This document shows positions 22,339 through 27,677 of a DNA stretch of 27,677 bases, piece after piece (within the stretch, counting starts at the first letter, position 1; every line of letters begins with the position of its first letter). The DNA is from SXOA01 sp051004015 (GTDB lineage: Bacteria > Planctomycetota > Planctomycetia > Pirellulales > Pirellulaceae). Where the stretch lies: positions 1-27,677 of the forward strand of contig JBPCKT010000151.1 in assembly GCA_051004015.1 (NCBI GenBank), in the 5' to 3' direction. Made by a program: the position numbers and the translations under genes. Below the pieces are notes generated by a model, which saw only the letters and a program-made list of their open reading frames with translations, ran no database searches and was not told the DNA's origin.

Positions 22339-22751
22339 CCATGGAGCCGCTCATCAGCCTCTGCCTGGTCGGGCCGCGGCGCAGCTATGCCGCCGGCGAT
22401 GAGCTGGTGGCCGAATACCAGCTCGATGCCGTGCTGCCGGACGAAGTGCAGGCGGTGGAGGCCTCCATTCTGTGGTACACGGAAGGCAAGGGGGAAGAGG
22501 ACCTGGGCGTGCATTTCTTCGAGCGCCGCCTGCCCGCCGACGCCGAAGACGGAGACCTCCGCCCGTTGCGGCGTTTCCGCACCACCCTCCCCAGCAGCCC
22601 CCTCAGCTACTCCGGCGCGATCTTCAGCATCCGCTGGAGCATCCGTGTCCGCCTCTTCCTCCGCCGCGGACGCGAGTACCTGCAAGAGGTCCCCTTCACC
22701 CTCGGCTCCGTCCCCGCCGTCGTGCGGCAGGAGGCGGCAGCGACGGCGTAG
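22335..22751 (+). CDS. Small arrestin-like protein, partner of the preceding gene
   Basis: 138 residues, ATG overlapping the previous stop as ATGA. No signal peptide or membrane segment. Starts LISLCLVGPRRSYAAGDELVAEYQLDAVLP, then VEASILWYTEG, FERRLP and SPLSYSGAIFSIRWSIRVRLFLRRGREYLQEVPFTLG. The phrase Y-S-G-x-x-F-x-I-R-W-x-I-R-V ahead of a terminal strand is what I would expect of the last strands of an arrestin N-like sandwich; it also parallels the C-terminal domain of its neighbour. Coupled translation and shared fold suggest that the two form a complex, but the role is unknown. Confidence 0.8.
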   Translation: MTMEPLISLCLVGPRRSYAAGDELVAEYQLDAVLPDEVQAVEASILWYTEGKGEEDLGVHFFERRLPADAEDGDLRPLRRFRTTLPSSPLSYSGAIFSIRWSIRVRLFLRRGREYLQEVPFTLGSVPAVVRQEAAATA

Positions 22752-22838
22752 AAATACTTACGTCCACCCTTCCCCGCGCTTCACGGGATGCCATTTTTCC
22801 CTTAGGGAACGACGGCCATTTTCTTTCGGCTTCGTGCC

Positions 22839-22867
22839 TTGCTGATATGCGTCGAGCGGCCGATAAT
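22839..22867 (+). promoter_or_regulatory. Candidate promoter for fba
   Basis: TTGCTG (22839-22844), 17 bases, GATAAT (22862-22867). Transcription would start near 22875, leaving a leader of about 48 bases. Confidence 0.45.
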
Positions 22868-22876
22868 CCTTGGCAG

Positions 22877-22895
22877 AGTCCGTTTTCCGCGGACT
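22877..22895 (+). promoter_or_regulatory. 5' stem-loop in the fba leader
   Basis: AGTCCG (22877-22882), seven-base loop, CGGACT (22890-22895), followed by a run of four T ending at 22898. If the promoter at 22839 is real the hairpin begins at the 5' end of the message; otherwise it could terminate the preceding operon. Confidence 0.4.
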
Positions 22896-22922
22896 TTTCG
22901 CCTGCCTTCCAGGAGCCCGTTT

Positions 22923-23939
22923 ATGGCACTCGTCCCCCTCCGCGTCGTACTGGATCATGCCGCCGAAAATGGCTACGGCGTGGCGGCTTTCAACGTCAAT
23001 AACATGGAGCAGATCCAGGCCATCATGGAAGCTGCGGTCGAGACCGATTCGCCGGTGATCATCCAGGCCTCGCGGGGAGCCCGGCAGTATTCGCAGGATG
23101 GGTACCTGCGGCATTTGATGCTCGCGGCGGCGGAGCTCTATCCGCAGATTCCCACGGTGATGCATCAGGACCACGGCAATAGCGTGGAGACCTGCCTCTC
23201 CGCCATCAAAAACGGCTTCACCAGCGTGATGATGGACGGCTCGTTGAAAGAAGACGGCAAGTCACCGGCCGATTACGACTACAACGTGAAAGTGACCGCC
23301 GAGGTCGTGAAGCTCGCCCACGCCAAGGGAGTCTCCGTCGAAGGAGAGCTCGGCTGCCTCGGCTCGCTGGAGAGCGGCGAGGGGGAGAAGGAAGACGGCC
23401 ACGGCGCCGAAGGGAAGCTCTCTCACGATCAGCTCCTGACCGATCCCGACGAGGCCGAGCGGTTCGTCAAGGCGACCGGCGTGGACGCGCTGGCCGTCGC
23501 CATCGGCACCAGCCACGGCGCCTACAAATTCACCCGCAAACCCGACGGGGCCGTGCTGGCAATGGACCGGATTGTGGCCATCCACAAGAAGCTCCCCAAC
23601 TGCCACCTGGTCATGCACGGCAGCTCATCGGTCCCGCAGGACTTGCAGGACGAGATCAACCGCTACGGCGGCAAGATCAAGCAAACCTGGGGCGTGCCGG
23701 TCGAAGAGATTCAGCACGGCATCAAGAACGGCGTGCGGAAAATCAACGTCGACACCGACTGCCGCCTGGCCATCACCGCCGCCATCCGCAAAGTCCTCTG
23801 GGAAACCCCCGACAAATTCGACCCCCGCGACTATCTCAAGCCGGCCCGCGCCGCCATGCAAAAAGTCTGCGTGGCCCGCATGAAATCCTTCGGCCAGGCC
23901 GGCAACGCCAGCAAGCTGCGGGCGAAACTGGCGAAATAG
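22923..23939 (+). CDS. fba: Class II fructose-bisphosphate aldolase (Calvin-cycle subtype)
   Basis: 338 residues from the ATG at 22923 with AGGAG (22911-22915) seven bases upstream; a longer frame is not supported. Opens MALVPLRVVLDHAAENGYGVAAFNVNNMEQ. Zinc ligands His84 (VMHQDHGNS, with catalytic Asp83), His198 (GTSHGAYK) and His232 (VMHGSSSVP); the phosphate-binding and Lys regions GVSVEGELG and NVDTDCRLA are intact. It cleaves fructose-1,6-bisphosphate to dihydroxyacetone phosphate and glyceraldehyde-3-phosphate in glycolysis, or the reverse in gluconeogenesis. The sequence type (CbbA/Fba class IIB) is common in planctomycetes for heterotrophic metabolism. Confidence 0.95.
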   Translation: MALVPLRVVLDHAAENGYGVAAFNVNNMEQIQAIMEAAVETDSPVIIQASRGARQYSQDGYLRHLMLAAAELYPQIPTVMHQDHGNSVETCLSAIKNGFTSVMMDGSLKEDGKSPADYDYNVKVTAEVVKLAHAKGVSVEGELGCLGSLESGEGEKEDGHGAEGKLSHDQLLTDPDEAERFVKATGVDALAVAIGTSHGAYKFTRKPDGAVLAMDRIVAIHKKLPNCHLVMHGSSSVPQDLQDEINRYGGKIKQTWGVPVEEIQHGIKNGVRKINVDTDCRLAITAAIRKVLWETPDKFDPRDYLKPARAAMQKVCVARMKSFGQAGNASKLRAKLAK

Positions 23940-23960
23940 GGGTTTCGCCCCCGGCGTGGG

Positions 23961-24133
23961 GCGCGGGTCTCCGACCCCGCCCTCACGACCGATCGAAGGT
24001 CTCCCCGATTTACCGGTGGCTACGCTATTCCCGGCTCTTCGTGGGCGTCCGACCGCCCACTGACTAGCGCCATACTTCTAGAATGTTTCGGGAGACCTTC
24101 GCTCACGCGTGCGGCGGGGTCGGAGACCCGCGC
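23961..24133. repeat. 173-bp inverted repeat element between fba and wcaJ
   Basis: Outer arms 23961-23981 and 24113-24133 are perfect 21-bp inverted copies. Inner arms CGAAGGTCTCCC (23994-24005) and its complement (24090-24101) are perfect 12-bp copies. At the centre GTGGGCG-TCCGAC-CGCCCAC (24041-24060) makes a hairpin. CCGGTGGCTA occurs inside (24013-24022) and just outside (24155-24164). No gene is visible; the gap 23940-24262 contains nothing else that I recognise. It looks like a small non-autonomous (MITE-like) element. Confidence 0.75.
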
Positions 24134-24262
24134 CGAACCTTGAGGGCGACCCCGCCGGTGGCTAGTGGGCAGGAATGCCGACGCTTTTCTCACTGCCGCT
24201 GCTCCCGCGTGACCTATATTTTCCAGCCGGCAGTTCACCCCGATTCCCCAGCCCCCGCTCCC

Positions 24263-25669
24263 ATGTCCCTCCCTTCCCGCCACATCCATCAGCACTTCTC
24301 TTTCGGCAGCTCGTTGCTTCGGCTGGCGGATGCAGCCAGCGTGGCGGGGGGGCTGCTGCTGGCGGTGCGGTTTGTAGGAGTGGAAGCGAGCGCGTATGCC
24401 TTGCATGGGGCGGCGGCCGTGATTGTGCATTACCTGGTGGCGGAGTTCAGCGGGATGTATCGCTCCTGGCGCGGGGCCTCCCCCGAGCGGGAGATTTTTG
24501 GCTCGCTACTGAGCTGGAGCGGATCGTTCGCCATTCTCGCCGCCATCGGGTTCGCGACGGGTCGGCTGGTGGAGTTTCCCCGCTCGCTGCTCGCGTTGTG
24601 GCTGGTCTTCACGCCACTACTGACGGTCGCGTCGCATACGATTTTGCGCCAGGTCTGCCGGGCGCTCTGGACCCGCGGCATCAATACTCGACCTTTCGCC
24701 ATCGTCGGCGTGAATGAGCTGGGCTTTCAGCTTGCCCGCAACATCGAGCAATCGCCGGAGCTCGGCCTGAAACTGGCCGGCTTCTACGACGACCGCCCCG
24801 AGGACCGCAATCCCAACCTGCCGCCGGGACTGAAAACCCGCATCGGCGGCATCGAAGATTTGGTCGCCGACGCCAAGGCCGGCTTCGTCAGCCGCATTTA
24901 CATCACGTTCCCGATGCGGGCCGAAGACCGCATCCGCGGCGTGCTGGCCAAGCTGGCGGACAGCACGGCTTCCGTCTACATCGTTCCCGATTTCTTCGTC
25001 TTCCAACTGCTGCACTCGCGGTGGACCGACATCGGCGGCCTGCCCGCGGTCAGCGTGTTCGAGAATCCGCTCTACGGAGTGGACGGCGTCGTCAAGCGGC
25101 TCTTCGACCTTGTGGTTGGCGGCCTGATTCTGGCCTGCGCCGCCATCCCGATGACGCTCATCGCTTTGGCCATCAAGCTCACCAGCCGTGGCCCAGTCTT
25201 CTTCCGCCAGCTTCGCTACGGTCTGGACGGCAAGGAAATCCTGGTCTGGAAATTCCGCTCGATGCGGGTGCTGGAAAATGGAGCGAAAGTGACGCAGGCC
25301 ACGCAAGGCGATCCGCGGATCACCCGCCTCGGCTCCATTCTCCGCAAGACGTCGCTCGACGAGCTACCGCAGCTCTTCAACGTGCTGGAAGGAACTATGT
25401 CGCTCGTCGGCCCGCGTCCGCACGCCACCGCCCACAACGAACAGTACCGGGCACTGATCCACGGCTATATGCTCCGCCACAAGATCAAGCCCGGCATCAC
25501 CGGCTTGGCCCAGGTCCGCGGCTTTCGCGGCGAGACCGACACGCTGGACAAGATGCAGAAGCGGGTCGAGTGCGACCACGAGTACATTCGCGAATGGTCG
25601 ATCTGGATGGACGTGAAGATCCTGGTGCGGACGATCTTCGTGGTGCTCAAGCGGGAAAATGCGTATTAG
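24263..25669 (+). CDS. wcaJ: Undecaprenyl-phosphate sugar phosphotransferase (WcaJ type)
   Basis: 468 residues from the ATG at 24263 (MSLPSRHIHQHF); an in-frame start 180 bases upstream would read through the inverted repeat. The N-terminal 140 residues hold four hydrophobic segments. A Rossmann-like CoA-binding domain follows (about 145-265, FAIVGVNELGFQLARNI). The C-terminal catalytic domain (about 275-468) has KRLFDLVVGGLIL, PVFFRQLRYGLDGKEILVWKFRSM, SLDELPQLFNVLEGTMSLVGPRP and KPGITGLAQVRGFRGETDT, diagnostic of bacterial sugar transferases (WcaJ/WbaP). It starts an extracellular polysaccharide by loading glucose-1-phosphate or galactose-1-phosphate on undecaprenyl phosphate at the inner membrane. 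No other glycosyltransferases lie nearby. Its stop is six bases from the stop of the VWA gene. Confidence 0.93.
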   Translation: MSLPSRHIHQHFSFGSSLLRLADAASVAGGLLLAVRFVGVEASAYALHGAAAVIVHYLVAEFSGMYRSWRGASPEREIFGSLLSWSGSFAILAAIGFATGRLVEFPRSLLALWLVFTPLLTVASHTILRQVCRALWTRGINTRPFAIVGVNELGFQLARNIEQSPELGLKLAGFYDDRPEDRNPNLPPGLKTRIGGIEDLVADAKAGFVSRIYITFPMRAEDRIRGVLAKLADSTASVYIVPDFFVFQLLHSRWTDIGGLPAVSVFENPLYGVDGVVKRLFDLVVGGLILACAAIPMTLIALAIKLTSRGPVFFRQLRYGLDGKEILVWKFRSMRVLENGAKVTQATQGDPRITRLGSILRKTSLDELPQLFNVLEGTMSLVGPRPHATAHNEQYRALIHGYMLRHKIKPGITGLAQVRGFRGETDTLDKMQKRVECDHEYIREWSIWMDVKILVRTIFVVLKRENAY

Positions 25670-25675
25670 TGCCGC

Positions 25676-26866
25676 CTACTTCTCCAGCAGATCAAACGCC
25701 TCCAGCACCTTCTCTTTGTGCGCGCTGCCGAACACCAGCACCATGAGCTGCTGCATGATCTCGCGCTGGTTCTCGCTGATGAAGGCCTCGCCGCCTCCGG
25801 CCGCGGCGATCTCGTAGAACTCCTCCATCGGCTTGCCGGCCCGGCAAGTGACGGTGCTGACGATCCCCTTCTCCTGCCCACGGAAGGATTTGGCCAGCTT
25901 GACGCAGCGGACCTGGCCGCTGTCCTTGTTGCCGCTGCTTTCCACATGCGGCGGGGCGTCCCCAAAGATCAGGATCACCTTGCGGGCCGAGGAGCGGAAC
26001 TGGTTCTGCTTGATCGACCAGCTCAAGCCTTCGTCCACCGCCTCGGGATGATCGCCGCCTCCGCCGGCTTCGATCCGGCTCAGCCAGGACTGCATCTCCT
26101 GCAGGTTGGCGGTGAGCGGCAGCATGCGGACGACGTCTTTGTCATCGGTGTCTCGATAGGTGACGAGGCTGATGCGGGCTTTGGGGACCAGCTTGAAGAG
26201 CGTGGCGGCGATCTTGGCGATATTCTTCTTCACTCCATCAATCTCGCCCCCCATGCTGCCGGTGCTGTCGAAGCAGATGACAATGTCGAGGCCATTGCGG
26301 CGAAGGTTTTTGATCATGCCGTCCCAATTGCCGCCGCCCCCCGACATCGATCCGCCGCCGATGCGCGTGGTCCCCAAATCAAAGCCGCCAGTTTCGCCGC
26401 CGCTAGGTGAGGGCGTGGCAGCCGACAAATCCGACGCCGCCGAGGATTCAGCCGCGGAGGTGACCGGCTCCACCTCCACTATCTCCTCGGCCCTCTCTGC
26501 GGACTTGCTCTGCGTCACGTTGTCGGCGCTGACTTGCTCTTCCTGCTGGTCGGTCAGTTGCTCGGAAGGGAGCACGCCGATGAGCACGTCATTCGTCAGC
26601 CCCTCCCCCGCTCCGCCGCCGGTGTTCGATTGAAAAAGGGCGATCAGCAGCAAGGCGGCCATGTGGATGATCATCGAGCCCAGGCCGGAAATGGAGCCAT
26701 CGAGGATCTGAAAGAGGCTGCGGCGGGGAGCGGCATGAGCCGGAGCATCCTCATGGGCTTTAGGAAGCGTGATTTCCGCCGCACAGTGCGGGCAGCTCCC
26801 CTTGCCCCCGAGTTGCTCCGCCTTGATGGAGAATTCGCCGCCGCAATGGACGCACAGGATTTTCAT
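25676..26866 (-). CDS. Zinc-ribbon, single-TM, VWA-domain protein
   Basis: 396 residues. A zinc ribbon opens the protein (CVHC at 5-8, CPHC at 25-28). One membrane segment follows at about 60-78. Residues about 80-190 form an acidic and Ser/Gly-rich linker. The von Willebrand A domain spans about 192-385 with the MIDAS-type motif DSTGSM at 200-205 (DxTxS), then VSLVTYRDTDD-like and LIFGDAPPHV. Most residues after the TM probably face outside the cytoplasm while the ribbon stays inside. The arrangement recalls planctomycete proteins that link an internal ribbon to an outer adhesion or sensor domain. No ribosome site is seen. Converges on wcaJ. Confidence 0.88.
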   Translation of the reverse strand: MKILCVHCGGEFSIKAEQLGGKGSCPHCAAEITLPKAHEDAPAHAAPRRSLFQILDGSISGLGSMIIHMAALLLIALFQSNTGGGAGEGLTNDVLIGVLPSEQLTDQQEEQVSADNVTQSKSAERAEEIVEVEPVTSAAESSAASDLSAATPSPSGGETGGFDLGTTRIGGGSMSGGGGNWDGMIKNLRRNGLDIVICFDSTGSMGGEIDGVKKNIAKIAATLFKLVPKARISLVTYRDTDDKDVVRMLPLTANLQEMQSWLSRIEAGGGGDHPEAVDEGLSWSIKQNQFRSSARKVILIFGDAPPHVESSGNKDSGQVRCVKLAKSFRGQEKGIVSTVTCRAGKPMEEFYEIAAAGGGEAFISENQREIMQQLMVLVFGSAHKEKVLEAFDLLEK

Positions 26867-26975
26867 GGCTCAAAAGTCGGCACTGGCTGTAAGCGCGTCT
26901 TCCCCTGAACCTTCATTGTTCGCCGGGGACGGGGCGCGTGTCAACCAAAACGCGCTAATCCGATTCCTTCGTCCT

Positions 26976-27050
26976 CATTTTTCTGTCCCCCATTTTTCTG
27001 TCAGTTCCTTACTTAGTACTCGGAGTTTGACAGAAAAATGGAAGACAGAA
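26976..27050. repeat. Inverted repeat of CATTTTTCTGTC units
   Basis: Two tandem CATTTTTCTGTC units at 26976-27003 oppose a GACAGAAAAATG and a diverged copy at 27028-27050. The inner 13-bp arms (26991-27003 with 27028-27040) are perfect; the outer ones are imperfect. The loop is 24 bases. It lies in the divergent gap between the VWA gene and the 27101 gene; the rest of 26867-27100 shows only a candidate -10 box. Confidence 0.75.
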
Positions 27051-27088
27051 AACATAGATTAGCAATTCGATAGAGCGTCGCTCCTCGC

Positions 27089-27094
27089 TACAAT
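27089..27094 (+). promoter_or_regulatory. Candidate -10 box for the 27101 gene
   Basis: TACAAT with TTCGAT 16 bases upstream (27067-27072). The box ends six bases before the ATG, so the message would be leaderless. Confidence 0.35.
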
Positions 27095-27100
27095 GACCTC

Positions 27101-27334
27101 ATGGTTTTCGACCCGCGACGCCCGATATTTGCGGCGATGTTATGGCTGCCGGTGTTGGCTGGGCTATTTCCGCTCAAGGCGATGTACCTGCTCCTGGTGA
27201 TTTTTGCCGTAATCCTTATTGCAGCCGGGGCAACGTTTTGGACGAAACGTCGGTTCTATAATGCTCGTCTTGACGACGAAACTGTTGAGCGACTGAAGAA
27301 CCTCAAAGATGACCACATTACTCGCCCAAGTTGA
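27101..27334 (+). CDS. Small membrane protein
   Basis: 77 residues: a short basic start (FDPRRP), then two close hydrophobic segments (about 9-25 and 28-47, with LPVLAGLFPLKAMYLLLVIFAVILIAAGA), then a basic stretch WTKRRFY and a short charged cytosolic tail (DDETVERLKNLKDDHITRPS). No family recognised. No ribosome site; a TACAAT box ends just before the ATG. It shares its strand with the next gene 69 bases later. Confidence 0.7.
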   Translation: MVFDPRRPIFAAMLWLPVLAGLFPLKAMYLLLVIFAVILIAAGATFWTKRRFYNARLDDETVERLKNLKDDHITRPS

Positions 27335-27403
27335 CGCCGCGGCGGATCGCTGTTACAAAGCTGGGTTCCCTAGTCACAGGCCAAATGAGTCAGGAGTACG
27401 CGC

Positions 27404-27598
27404 GTGGGTGGAATCATCGAACGTCACAAGGAGCTTCGCCGCCGCCGCAAGCGGAAGCAGAAGATGAAAGTCCTCAAGCGCAAAGCCGGCAAGGCGACGC
27501 CAACGGAAAAGGGCGTGATCGCCAACAAAATCCGCAATATGACCCCCGGGGCGGAAATCATCATCGCCAATTGGGGACTGGAAGAGCGGAAGAAGTAA
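27404..27598 (+). CDS. Small basic protein, DUF6800 type
   Basis: 64 residues from a GTG at 27404, with AGGAG (27392-27396) seven bases upstream. MGGIIERHKELRRRRKRKQKMKVLKRKAGKA is a highly basic helix, followed by EKGVIANKIRNMTPGAEIIIANWGLEERKK. I recall this opening and the ending xxTPGAExIIxxxGL as the planctomycete DUF6800 family; function unknown. The basic helix and size would suit a nucleic-acid or ribosome-associated protein, which is only an inference. Confidence 0.85.
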   Translation: MGGIIERHKELRRRRKRKQKMKVLKRKAGKATPTEKGVIANKIRNMTPGAEIIIANWGLEERKK

Positions 27599-27625
27599 GT
27601 TCGTTTGTAGCCGGCATTTCTCGTC

Positions 27626-27650
27626 GGCGAGCGGCCTGCGTAAGCTGGCC
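27626..27650 (-). repeat. Palindromic repeat with GCTTACGC core, second copy
   Basis: Minus strand: GGCC-A-GCTTACGC-A-GGCC then GCTCGCC (27650 down to 27626). The core, the five-base gap and GCTCGCC match 48-67 at the start of the window while the stems differ. Confidence 0.6.
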
Positions 27651-27677
27651 GGTGAGATCGCACCCCGGGGCCGTCTT

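Noticed and set aside
24083..24262. N-terminal extension of the WcaJ frame
   Set aside because: It reads the outer arm of the 173-bp inverted repeat; homologues begin just before the first membrane segment.
1..27677. CRISPR array
   Set aside because: The tandem repeats have 7-9 bp units and no unique spacers; no cas genes are present.

Overview
The window is GC-rich chromosomal DNA from a planctomycete, most likely of the class Planctomycetia and Pirellulales-like. The evidence is the gene content: a DUF1501 protein next to a PSCyt1/DUF1549/DUF1553 cytochrome-like protein, a secreted protein with the LEPR-XLL export-type motif, Tat-exported TIM-barrel sugar isomerases, a PQQ-like beta-propeller, a zinc-ribbon/VWA membrane protein and a very basic 64-residue protein of the DUF6800 type. 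Family names come from motif recognition by eye; no database search was run.

Layout. 86-1111: Tat-exported sugar isomerase. 1126-6989 (minus): cobL (CbiE-CbiT fusion), the PSCyt/DUF1553 protein and the DUF1501 protein in one tight run. 7045-7919 (minus): a HicAB toxin-antitoxin pair directly downstream of a selenocysteine tRNA gene (selC). 8053-8397: small exported protein. 8432-13846 (minus): Uma2-like nuclease, a hypothetical protein, an SPFH protein, a large exported protein and an SDR oxidoreductase. 14181-16601: secreted metzincin-like LEPR protein. 16760-19643: sugar isomerase and two secreted alpha/beta hydrolases. 19692-20978 (minus): PQQ-like propeller. 21223-22751: two overlapping genes, both with a likely arrestin-like beta-sandwich. 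22923-23939: class II fructose-bisphosphate aldolase. 24263-25669: WcaJ-type sugar-phosphate transferase. 25676-26866 (minus): zinc-ribbon/TM/VWA protein. 27101-27598: two small proteins.

How the genes work together. Several exported proteins fit the planctomycete habit of degrading complex organic matter in an enlarged periplasm (isomerases, esterase-like hydrolases, PSCyt/DUF1501, metalloprotease). cobL belongs to cobalamin synthesis, selC implies selenoprotein synthesis, fba is central carbon metabolism, and wcaJ starts an extracellular polysaccharide. Apart from hicAB, the arrestin-like pair and the DUF1501/PSCyt pair, the genes do not form one obvious pathway.

The most unusual layer lies between the genes. 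Almost every junction carries a small repeat: heptamer tandem repeats with a different unit at each site, 27-30 bp inverted pairs built from such units, and short palindromes whose loop and flank stay constant (GTAGG-stem-TCC-stem; stem-GCTTACGC-stem-GCTCGCC) while the stems change and remain complementary. Some of these repeats are read as protein inside the DUF1501 and PSCyt genes. Separately, two unrelated neighbouring proteins (Uma2-like and SPFH) end in the same ten residues, EEKISGGDEN, with only synonymous DNA differences. These are the best candidates for something undescribed.
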